Of a stretch of 26,414 bases of DNA, positions 1 to 6,163 are shown in pieces. The DNA is from an uncultured bacterium (GTDB lineage Bacteria > Actinomycetota > Actinomycetes > S36-B12): the NCBI GenBank assembly GCA_903896585.1, contig CAITYI010000351.1, positions 1-26,414 on the forward strand, given 5' to 3'. The position numbers were made by a program, and so were the translations under genes. The notes below the pieces were generated by a model. The model worked only from the letters and a program-made list of their open reading frames with translations. It was not told the origin of the DNA and ran no database searches. How positions within the stretch are numbered: position 1 is the stretch's first letter; each line of letters begins with the position of its first letter.

Positions 1-1
1 A

Positions 2-262
2 GCCCAGGCGGTTTCGCCATTTGCGACCGTTTTCTTTCTCTCTTATGTGTTAATCGCGGCGTTTGTTGTTCTGAATCTTGTTCTCGGAATTGTTGTGGGC
101 GCCATGGAAGAGGCGCGAGAAGAAGAAAGAGCAAGGATACGTAAAGAAGAGCAAACGGAACACACGTCTTTGGTGGAACTTGTGCTGGGACTTCGCGCTC
201 AACTGGAACTGGTTGAACAGGAACTTCAGGAGTTGAACAAGCGAACGAAATCAGGAACGTGA
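2..262 (+). CDS. C-terminal part of a BacNav-like voltage-gated ion channel (partial, 5' end outside window)
   Basis: The reading frame is open from base 2, so this is the 3' end of a larger gene; the GTG at 47 is an internal Val codon. The visible part starts in a hydrophobic helix (FFLSYVLIAAFVVLNLVLGI) that resembles the pore-lining S6 helix of bacterial voltage-gated sodium channels (NaChBac family), with the conserved Asn before the inner gate. It continues directly into a charged, Glu/Arg-rich helix with heptad-like Leu spacing (LVELVLGLRAQLELVEQELQEL), as expected for the cytoplasmic four-helix-bundle tail that tetramerises these channels. The voltage sensor and selectivity filter lie upstream of the window, so ion selectivity cannot be read. 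A K+ channel of the same superfamily is the main alternative. Confidence 0.75.
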   Translation, partial: AQAVSPFATVFFLSYVLIAAFVVLNLVLGIVVGAMEEAREEERARIRKEEQTEHTSLVELVLGLRAQLELVEQELQELNKRTKSGT

Positions 263-284
263 TTTTGAGTGTTGGTGAATGTGC

Positions 285-626
285 CTACCCAATTGCGACG
301 GTTGAAAATATTTTCTGCAGTCCCGCCAGTTGGGCATCGTTAATTGAATACCAATTCCAATATCCGCGCTTTTCTTTTTTCAGTAATCCGATTTCCACCA
401 TTTTTTTGAGGTGATAGGAGATTGTTGGTTGGCTGAGGTGGAGGGCGGCGGTGATATCGCACACGCAGGAGTCGGCGGTGGGGCTGGTGCGAATGAGGTT
501 GAGGATCTGCAGTCGAGCGGGCTCAGCGATTGCTTTAAGAACGCGGGCCAGATTGTCGGCATCGATGCTGGTGAAGTCAGAGGTGGCCACGGGGGAGCAG
601 CACTCGGTAATCGTGAGGGTTGTCAC
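285..626 (-). CDS. arsR: ArsR-family arsenic-responsive repressor
   Basis: This 113-residue winged-helix protein has the length and pattern of ArsR/SmtB repressors. A helix-turn-helix lies at about residues 55-82 (recognition helix LSQPTISYHLKKMVEIGLL). The SCVCDI motif gives C54 and C56 in the helix where classical ArsR proteins bind As(III) or Sb(III), and a second pair, C9-C10, sits near the N-terminus and may complete the thiolate site. The start is GTG, preceded by a GGAAAGG-like ribosome site. It is divergent from the arsI/cadI-like gene, and a palindrome (651-670) lies between them, so repression of both genes released by trivalent arsenic is the likely logic. Cadmium or lead sensing is possible, but the C-V-C motif favours arsenic. 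Confidence 0.9.
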   Translation of the reverse strand: MTTLTITECCSPVATSDFTSIDADNLARVLKAIAEPARLQILNLIRTSPTADSCVCDITAALHLSQPTISYHLKKMVEIGLLKKEKRGYWNWYSINDAQLAGLQKIFSTVAIG

Positions 627-650
627 TGGTGGCCTTTCCGGTGGTGATCC

Positions 651-670
651 ATATTGACGGATATCAATAT
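651..670. promoter_or_regulatory. Probable ArsR operator (ATATTGA-N6-TCAATAT)
   Basis: There is a perfect 7-bp inverted repeat, ATATTGA and TCAATAT, separated by 6 bp between the divergent arsR and arsI genes. The half-site resembles the TTGA/TCAA half-sites of known ArsR operators. A candidate sigma70 promoter for arsI, TTGACG (654-659) with a 17-bp spacer and TAGTTT (677-682), overlaps it, so a bound repressor would block polymerase. A second inverted repeat, ACATC-N6-GATGT, at 695-710 also carries TCAATAT and may be an auxiliary site. Confidence 0.7.
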
Positions 671-730
671 AGATGGTAGTTTCTTTTCACCCAAACATCA
701 ATATGGATGTACATATATCCGGAGGTTCCT

Positions 731-1174
731 GTGTCTCGCGTGCAACTCGCCCTCAGTGTCGCTGATCTTCAGGCGTCCATTGACTTCTATATAAAGGTGT
801 TCGGGGTTCAGCCACACAAGATCCGCGAGGGGTACGCCAACTTCGAGATCGCGGAGCCACCGCTGAAGTTGGTTCTGATCGAGGTTGGTGCTGATGCACG
901 CGGACATGGTCCCGCTGGGGCGCTGAACCACCTGGGCGCCGAGGAACTCACTGCTGATGGATACACAAAAACTCGAGCACGCATGGATGCCACCGGTCTG
1001 GTGGATCTAGAAGAGGACGACACCACCTGCTGCTACGCAGTGCAGGACAAGGTGTGGTTGCACGACCCCAATGGCACGCCGTGGGAGTTTTATGTGATCA
1101 AAGACGACAACCCAGAGGCGGAATCCACCACCGAGTTGCCTCTGATGGAGAGCAAAGGTGCGTGTTGCACGTAG
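731..1174 (+). CDS. arsI: ArsI/CadI-family glyoxalase-fold protein (organoarsenical lyase or metal resistance)
   Basis: The chosen start is GTG 731, which sits 5 nt behind a perfect GGAGG (721-725) and gives MSRVQLALSV, the usual N-terminus of mycobacterial CadI. The upstream extension from 707 has no ribosome site. The 147-residue vicinal-oxygen-chelate protein keeps NHLG (H67), the vicinal pair C100-C101 in TCCYAVQDKVW, and WEFY (E119). These match the metal and substrate-thiol residues described for ArsI C-As lyases; as in CadI, the first His ligand position is Gln5. It ends in a second Cys pair (GACCT). ArsI cleaves methyl or aromatic As(III) compounds, whereas CadI is cadmium-induced, and the arsR partner favours an arsenic role. 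No efflux pump or arsenate reductase is adjacent. Confidence 0.85.
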   Translation: MSRVQLALSVADLQASIDFYIKVFGVQPHKIREGYANFEIAEPPLKLVLIEVGADARGHGPAGALNHLGAEELTADGYTKTRARMDATGLVDLEEDDTTCCYAVQDKVWLHDPNGTPWEFYVIKDDNPEAESTTELPLMESKGACCT

Positions 1175-1211
1175 TGTCTCTTGGTAATCGGCGTGTGACT
1201 AAACTCCGATC

Positions 1212-1709
1212 ATGAAAATCACTCGCGTAATACTTGCCACGATCATGTCCCTTGGGTTGGTGAGCGCTGTTGCCGTCTCTCCCGTGAACGCCGCAGAGAA
1301 GCCGATCACGGTGCGGGTGTATCACCAGGCCGTGAATCCAATCGCTGTGAGCGGCACTGGAATTGGCGCGGTGCGTACCTTCTTCATCCCGATAGCGGTG
1401 AACGGTACGGCGGCAGATGGTCAGTACTTGGCCGGAACGTTGACCACACTTGATACGGCCATGCCAGGCGGACAGGAACTCCGAACATCGAACCTCACCT
1501 ATGTTTTTGGTGCAGAAAAAGACCAAATGGTGGTTGGCGGGGTTTCCCTGTATCCGCCGGCAGGAGCCACAATTGCAGCCGGTCAGACCACCATTCGCCC
1601 AGTAGTCGGCGGATCAGGGAAATACTCCGGAGCACGTGGGCAGGTTGTTTCCACCAACATGGGAGCTAATGGCTGGACGCACGTATTTAAGGTGTGGTTG
1701 GGTAAGTAA
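1212..1709 (+). CDS. Secreted allene-oxide-cyclase/dirigent-like barrel protein
   Basis: The 165-residue protein begins with a clear Sec signal peptide (MKITRVILATIMSLGLVSAV..., likely cleaved after VNA near residue 28). The mature part has no Cys and consists of alternating beta-type stretches. It carries a segment typical of the allene oxide cyclase/dirigent-like barrel superfamily, GGSGKYSGARGQV near the C-terminus followed by a final strand (WTHVFKVWL). Small secreted barrels of this type occur in actinobacteria without a known reaction, so only the fold is proposed here. The ATG lacks an obvious Shine-Dalgarno sequence. The gene stands alone on the + strand, with a short hairpin (1725-1739) just downstream that may end its transcript. 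Confidence 0.6.
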   Translation: MKITRVILATIMSLGLVSAVAVSPVNAAEKPITVRVYHQAVNPIAVSGTGIGAVRTFFIPIAVNGTAADGQYLAGTLTTLDTAMPGGQELRTSNLTYVFGAEKDQMVVGGVSLYPPAGATIAAGQTTIRPVVGGSGKYSGARGQVVSTNMGANGWTHVFKVWLGK

Positions 1710-1724
1710 CGTGTGTGAGTCGCT

Positions 1725-1739
1725 CATTGGCTCCCAATG
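1725..1739 (+). terminator. Short hairpin after the secreted barrel gene
   Basis: CATTGG and CCAATG form a perfect 6-bp stem with a 3-nt loop, 15 nt after the stop codon. No T-run follows, so a terminator role is only suggested by position. Confidence 0.3.
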
Positions 1740-1833
1740 CTCGAGATATTGATGGCCGCAGGTCGGTATACCCGCGGAATTTAGTCTGAGCGGATTGGAT
1801 TTGCCGGAGGCAGCGGTGACCCACCTAGTCAGA

Positions 1834-1875
1834 TCCTTTTTGATGGGTCCTTTTTGACAAGTCCTTTTTGTCGAG
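1834..1875 (+). repeat. Three 14-bp direct repeats (TCCTTTTTG core)
   Basis: TCCTTTTTG begins at 1834, 1848 and 1862, an exact 14-bp period, with variable last five bases. The array lies in the 274-bp gap ahead of the protease-like/sulfatase operon. A perfect -35-like TTGACA (1854-1859) is formed at the junction of the second repeat, with a weak TATTGC (1880-1885) downstream. It may be a regulator-binding array or a promoter region; nothing coding is seen in the gap. Confidence 0.6.
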
Positions 1876-1983
1876 CGCTATTGCCACCTCAGGATCCCCT
1901 ATAGTAAATTCATCTTCGAAATGGCGAATACATCTGGTTGACGTAAACACTTTTTCCGTGAGTACCCCAAGGGAGGGCACACC

Positions 1984-3015
1984 ATTCGCATTAATCCAGC
2001 GATTCTTGGCACGCTGGCATCATTTGCACTTGTGTTTTCCGCGGTACCCGCCCAGGCTGATTCGGATTCATCTCTCGTTCCGACCCAAGCGGTTAAAGTT
2101 CCCATCACCGTCACGGTGCCAATTTCCACAATCAGGACGCCGGGCACGGGTGGATCGAATGGGATCGTGGAGATTGTGGTCGGCCGGTCGGCGCCGCTGT
2201 CCGTGATGTTGGATACCGGGTCGGTCGGGCTTCGACTGTGGAGCGGCAGCCACCCCAGTATGCGAATTTCAAATAAGAAGATCAGCGCTTCAGTTGGCGG
2301 CTTGAAGATTCCGGGATTTATTGGTTCGGCACCCATGACCCTCAACGGTGTCAGCACCACCCTTGACGTCCCATTTCAGTACATCAACACCGACAACCCG
2401 TATATCGACCAATGGAAGCGAATTGGGGTCTCCGGCATTTTGGGTATTGGCGTAGGGACCGGTGATCTCACCAATCCACTGGTGGCACTGCCTGGCGACC
2501 TTGGGTTGCATTGGAGCGTTCACTTTGCTGGTCTGGTAACCGGAGCTAAGAATCCGGGTGCACTAATTTTGGGGGCGCGTGCGCCGGCCAACGCAAACAT
2601 GTTCTTTCAACTTCCACCTGCGGGGTCTAATGTCAACGGTGCCCTGCTCTGGGATGACCATGCAGCAAATGGATGCTGGAAATTCGGTAGACAACCGGAA
2701 ATGTGCGTTCCCACTTGGTTTGACTCCGGGTTCACCGTAATGCGAGTCAAGGGCCGTCAGTTTTCGCGCCTGCCCACAGCAATGGCAAATCAATTGCGTC
2801 CGGGCACCCGCGTCACTCTCTCTGTTCCAACCAGTTCATTTATTGGTGATTCCTTTGTCGCAGGCAGTTCTGCATCGCGAAATCTTGTTCGAGTGATTGA
2901 CTCTGGCAGGGCGACAATCAACACCGGTAATTCGGTGTATTTCGAGTACACGGTGACCTACAACGTAGCTACCGGGGGCATCTATCTCTACAAGCCCCTG
3001 CCAAAGAAGGGATAG
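1984..3015 (+). CDS. Secreted pepsin-fold aspartic-protease-like protein with likely ATT start
   Basis: Two Asp motifs mark the retropepsin/pepsin clan: LDTGSVGLRLW (D77) and FDSGFTVMRV (D247), with an intervening SGILGIG loop, about the spacing of the two lobes of a pepsin-like enzyme. The DTGS-GLR form resembles the bacterial DUF3443-like group. An NGCW...MC pair may form a disulfide before the second Asp. The first ATG/GTG-type codon in frame is GTG 2032, but it falls inside a good signal peptide. The frame is open back to a TGA at 1939, and the only well-placed start is ATT 1984, 7 nt after GGGAGG (1971-1976), giving MRINPAILGTLASFALVFSA and an AQA cleavage site. From that start the protein is 343 residues. 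It lies 2 nt upstream of the sulfatase, so the two are probably co-transcribed. The second motif lacks the usual Thr/Ser after DSG, so activity is uncertain. Confidence 0.7.
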   Translation: MRINPAILGTLASFALVFSAVPAQADSDSSLVPTQAVKVPITVTVPISTIRTPGTGGSNGIVEIVVGRSAPLSVMLDTGSVGLRLWSGSHPSMRISNKKISASVGGLKIPGFIGSAPMTLNGVSTTLDVPFQYINTDNPYIDQWKRIGVSGILGIGVGTGDLTNPLVALPGDLGLHWSVHFAGLVTGAKNPGALILGARAPANANMFFQLPPAGSNVNGALLWDDHAANGCWKFGRQPEMCVPTWFDSGFTVMRVKGRQFSRLPTAMANQLRPGTRVTLSVPTSSFIGDSFVAGSSASRNLVRVIDSGRATINTGNSVYFEYTVTYNVATGGIYLYKPLPKKG

Positions 3016-3017
3016 TA

Positions 3018-4979
3018 ATGACAAATGACTCCGGTTCCGAAAATGGTTTGAGTCGTCGCAGATTACTTCAGGCGGCAGGTGTTGCCGGTGCAGCTGTGGC
3101 CATGGCGTCCGCTGCATCTTCACAACCTGCGAGCGCGGCTCAACCTTTCAAGCCACGTGGCCGCCTTCGTCGTCGACCTAACTTCCTGATCGTGATGATG
3201 GACGAACAACGTGCCGCACCGGTATATGAATCTGCAGAGTTGCGCGCCTGGCGTACCGCAAACCTGCCGACTCAAAACTTTATCCGTCGCAACGGCTTTG
3301 AGTTTACTGAGCACCACGTAATGTCTGTGGCGTGTCAGCCCAGTCGTGCTTCGGTCTACACCGGGCAGTATCCGTCACTTCACGGTATTGCCCAAACCTC
3401 CGGCGCGGCCAAGACAGCGATTGAACAGGACTTGTACTGGCTTGATCCCACCACGGTACCCACTCTCGGCAACTGGTTCCGAGCCGCCGGTTACGACACC
3501 TACTGGAAGGGTAAGTGGCACATCTCCGATGCTGATCTGTATCAACCCACTAGTTACAACCCGCTTCCTTCCTATACCGATGCCGGTTTCCGTGACCGTC
3601 ATCTCGAGGACATCTACCTCGAGTCCGAGCGCTTGGAAAAGTACGGATTCACCGGGTTTATTGGTCCAGAGCCCCATGGCAGAAACCCACTGAACTCCGG
3701 ATCCTCAGGTCCCGGTGGTCGCGGCCGCGACGAGGTATACGCGGATCTGGGCGTGGAGCAACTCCAAAAACTGCGCCGGGCTGACAACCCGTGGCTGCTC
3801 GTTACATCCTTTGTGAACCCGCACGACATCACCCTGTGGGGCAGTTTGACATTGGCTGCCGACCTCACCGGTGCCCAAGGTGCCTTTTATTTGGCGCAGC
3901 AGCTTATTGGTTCCAATGTTCCACAAAACCTTTTTGATGAACGCTATACCCGTTCAACAAATGAGGACTTGAGTAATAAACCAGTTGCCCAAGGCAGTTT
4001 TGTGTCGCGGTATCCCAAGGGTTTTCAGCCGTTGATCAACGACACCCCTTACCACCGGTTCTACTATCAACTGCAAAAGAATGTTGATGAACAAATCGGT
4101 CGGGTAATTGACGCACTCACCGACGATCGGGAGCAGTACCGCGACACCATAATCATTTATCTCTCCGATCACGGCGAAATGCTGGGTGCGCACGGTGGCA
4201 TGTTCCAGAAGTGGCACGCGGCCTACGATGAAATCTTGAAGGTTCCGTTCGTGTTCCACAACCCCACGTTGTTCCCCACCCAGCAGTCGAGTGACATGTT
4301 GACAAGTCACGCGGACCTCATTCCGACCATGCTGGGTCTGGCAGGGTTGAATGAGAATGTAATAGCTAAAGAGCTCACCAAGACCCATACTCAGGTGCGG
4401 CGTTTGGTGGGCAATGACCTCTCAGGCGTCCTCCTTGGTGAAGAGGATTCAGTGCGCTATCAAGAACGCGCCATTTACTTCATGACAGACGATCAGCCAT
4501 TTAAAGGTGCGAACGCCGTGAGTGTTCTTGGTCTTCCGTATCAGCCGGTGGATCAACCAAACTGTGTGGAAACGGTGGTCACGTACCTGCCGACCGGTCC
4601 CGGTGGTACCAAGCAGCGCTGGAAGTACTCACGCTACTGGGATAACCCCCAATTCTGGTCAAACCCCAATGTCCAAGATGTTCAAACAATTGTTGCCGGG
4701 CCAGTGAATCAGCCGGGAACCAAGGTAGCGACAACAACGGTCAAGGCGCTCAACCCAACCAGCGGTCAAGTTGCCCCGCCAGCAGATGAATTTGAGTTGT
4801 ACAACACCACAGCCGATCCAACGGAACTGAATAATTTGTACAACAACCGGGATGTTGCCGCGACTCAGGCGATCATGGTGAACCTACTTAACATCCAGCG
4901 AACTACCCACCGACTCACTCCGGTAACCCAACCCTGGGCAGATGGCAGCACACAGCAATTCCCATTCACTCCGAACTAA
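3018..4979 (+). CDS. Tat-exported type I (formylglycine) sulfatase
   Basis: The 653-residue protein begins with a twin-arginine signal (LSRRRLLQAAGVAGAAVAM) ending near SAA at residue 41. The sulfatase signature CQPSRASVYTGQYPSLHG follows at residues 106-123; C106 would be oxidised to formylglycine, so a formylglycine-generating enzyme must be encoded elsewhere. Metal-site residues are visible in the first strand (MMDEQR, about residue 61) and in LSDHGEMLGAHG (D384-H385), and YWKGKWH is the usual Lys/His strand. The C-terminus has the common ELYNTTADPTELNNL segment. Sulfatases of this length hydrolyse sulfate esters of sugars or choline-like compounds; the substrate cannot be read. It follows the protease-like gene by 2 nt, with AAGGGA as ribosome site. 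Tat export fits a protein modified and folded in the cytoplasm. Confidence 0.92.
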   Translation: MTNDSGSENGLSRRRLLQAAGVAGAAVAMASAASSQPASAAQPFKPRGRLRRRPNFLIVMMDEQRAAPVYESAELRAWRTANLPTQNFIRRNGFEFTEHHVMSVACQPSRASVYTGQYPSLHGIAQTSGAAKTAIEQDLYWLDPTTVPTLGNWFRAAGYDTYWKGKWHISDADLYQPTSYNPLPSYTDAGFRDRHLEDIYLESERLEKYGFTGFIGPEPHGRNPLNSGSSGPGGRGRDEVYADLGVEQLQKLRRADNPWLLVTSFVNPHDITLWGSLTLAADLTGAQGAFYLAQQLIGSNVPQNLFDERYTRSTNEDLSNKPVAQGSFVSRYPKGFQPLINDTPYHRFYYQLQKNVDEQIGRVIDALTDDREQYRDTIIIYLSDHGEMLGAHGGMFQKWHAAYDEILKVPFVFHNPTLFPTQQSSDMLTSHADLIPTMLGLAGLNENVIAKELTKTHTQVRRLVGNDLSGVLLGEEDSVRYQERAIYFMTDDQPFKGANAVSVLGLPYQPVDQPNCVETVVTYLPTGPGGTKQRWKYSRYWDNPQFWSNPNVQDVQTIVAGPVNQPGTKVATTTVKALNPTSGQVAPPADEFELYNTTADPTELNNLYNNRDVAATQAIMVNLLNIQRTTHRLTPVTQPWADGSTQQFPFTPN

Positions 4980-5155
4980 ATTCCCCTGTTCGCAGACGGC
5001 CCATTCTGCATTTTCCACAACTATCCGTTTGCATCTTTGCATCCATCTTTTTCGCATTTAGCGTTGTGGTGCTGAGTGTGTTTGTTGGTGCGGCGTTGCC
5101 TCGTTGTCCCTGACCTAGGTCCTCGAACCCCGTGTTGTTTGCGGGAAATTTGCGA

Positions 5156-5180
5156 GGGGATGGTGGGGGTGGGTGGGGGG
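5156..5180 (+). other. G-quadruplex-forming motif
   Basis: Four G-runs (5156-5159, 5165-5169, 5171-5173 and 5175-5180) are separated by loops of 5, 1 and 1 nt on the + strand. This satisfies the usual G3+N1-7 rule, and the short loops favour a stable fold. It lies about 180 bp after the sulfatase stop. Confidence 0.7.
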
Positions 5181-5217
5181 TGATGTGACGGATGCAAAAT
5201 CCTTCACCAAATGGGAA

Positions 5218-5241
5218 AGACCCGGCCGTGGGGCCGGGTCT
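5218..5241 (-). terminator. Perfect 10-bp hairpin, probable terminator on the - strand
   Basis: The arms AGACCCGGCC and GGCCGGGTCT pair perfectly around a 4-nt loop. Read on the minus strand the stem continues into TTT, a short U-run as in intrinsic terminators; read on the plus strand it is followed by AACC, so it is more convincing for minus-strand transcripts coming from the decarboxylase side. Confidence 0.55.
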
Positions 5242-5366
5242 AACCACTAGGTTCGCTCCAACTAAGCGATTCTTAGCACGGGTTGGAGTAGTTCTGCTGA
5301 GCCTTGTGCTTCGCGAATTACTCCGATGGCTACTCAACGTGTTGCGAGTCTAACCGTATGCGTGCC

Positions 5367-5396
5367 AAGTGGTGGCGACTTCGGTTGCCACCACTT
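5367..5396. terminator. 13-bp hairpin with TTCG tetraloop after the decarboxylase gene
   Basis: The outer arms AAGTGGTGGC and GCCACCACTT pair perfectly and enclose G-AC(TTCG)GT-T, so the plus-strand RNA forms a 13-bp stem (one G-U) closed by a C(UUCG)G tetraloop. It begins 5 bp past the stop of the minus-strand decarboxylase gene. No U-run follows in either direction; a bidirectional terminator or a 3'-end stabiliser fits its place. Confidence 0.6.
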
Positions 5397-5401
5397 CCGC
5401 A

Positions 5402-6112
5402 CTAGTTCTTGATGTCGACTGAAGAAGCACGTTGAACAGAGAGTTGCACATCGCTGCCCGCGGTGCAGGAGAGGATGTGCCCCCCGGCGTTCTTTCCGCG
5501 CGTTATTCCATGGAGGTGGAGTCCTGGTTGACCGATCCCAAGGAAGTTTGTTCCCTGGCGGAAACCAACGAGGGCGGCCTTACTGCCGTCAAGATTGAAT
5601 TGGGTTTGTTGGCTAAGGACGGTGGCAAAACTCGGCCACGGTTTTTCTTGCTTGGGAACGCTGCGTGCCTGCAATTGAGTGAAAGTTCCGCGAACCCGCA
5701 CGGCAACAATTCCTTGGTCTGTTCCAATGAGTTCGTTAATGGCCGGGATCAATTGATTGCACTGGGTGCCGGGGGGAACCGGGCCGGACTTCGTTGGTGT
5801 GAAGTTAATCGCCTGAACAAATGGGGTGAGCTCTTTGCCCGTGATCCGTTCGGGTATTCCAGTTGTGGGTACCCGATAGGCAACGCCACCCACCAAGACA
5901 AATTCACCATCGAGATTGGCGAAAGTTCCCAGACCCAAGGTGGTGTTTTCGGTGACCCGGTCAGTTTCTAGTAAGCCGGTAAAGTCTGGCTGCAACAGAT
6001 AGTCATAGGTACCTACTTGGTGGAGCGTTGAGTCATCTGCCGCGGATGCTGATGCAGACGGGAAAATTACGGCACTGGCCGTCATCACAGCAGCAAGAAG
6101 TTGACGATTCAC
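5402..6112 (-). CDS. budA: Exported alpha-acetolactate decarboxylase
   Basis: The enzyme converts 2-acetolactate to acetoin and CO2. Residues 1-24 are a Sec signal peptide (MNRQLLAAVMTASAVIFPSA, then SASA), so this is a secreted form, as in Bacillus brevis. The mature part follows the family closely: LGLGTFANLDGEFVLVGGVA (E70 in the DGE motif), VPKQEKPWP, and LHLHGITRGKNAGGHILSC, which supplies the three zinc-binding His residues H199, H201 and H212. The full length of 236 aa is normal for a secreted member. The start is GTG with no strong ribosome site. It is divergent from the sugar dehydrogenase gene across about 51 bp. No acetolactate synthase lies nearby, so the substrate source is unclear. 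Confidence 0.88.
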   Translation of the reverse strand: MNRQLLAAVMTASAVIFPSASASAADDSTLHQVGTYDYLLQPDFTGLLETDRVTENTTLGLGTFANLDGEFVLVGGVAYRVPTTGIPERITGKELTPFVQAINFTPTKSGPVPPGTQCNQLIPAINELIGTDQGIVAVRVRGTFTQLQARSVPKQEKPWPSFATVLSQQTQFNLDGSKAALVGFRQGTNFLGIGQPGLHLHGITRGKNAGGHILSCTAGSDVQLSVQRASSVDIKN

Positions 6113-6163
6113 GTGGTGAGCATATGTGTTGCCGTAATGAGTTATTCGTGTTTTGATGAAGGT

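Larger units (their letters stand above)
4980..5401. other. 422-bp convergent intergenic region, no supported gene
   Basis: The gap lies between the ends of the sulfatase (+) and the decarboxylase (-). It holds a G-quadruplex motif (5156-5180), a 10-bp perfect hairpin (5218-5241), a nested stem set (5256-5335) and a 13-bp hairpin (5367-5396), listed separately. A minus-strand frame at 4966-5337 is Ser/Pro/Arg-rich and lacks a ribosome site, so it is not called. Structured RNA or 3' UTR elements are possible. Confidence 0.6.

Noticed and set aside
5123..5129. TCGAACC resembling a tRNA T-loop
   Set aside because: No matching T-stem, anticodon arm or acceptor stem is found on either strand.
4966..5337. 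Minus-strand frame in the convergent gap
   Set aside because: It runs through the G-quadruplex complement as poly-Pro, overlaps the sulfatase end, and has no ribosome site.
5432..5971. Long + strand frame of 179 codons inside the decarboxylase gene
   Set aside because: It is antisense to a well-supported acetolactate decarboxylase with metal-binding His residues, has no family signal and no ribosome site.
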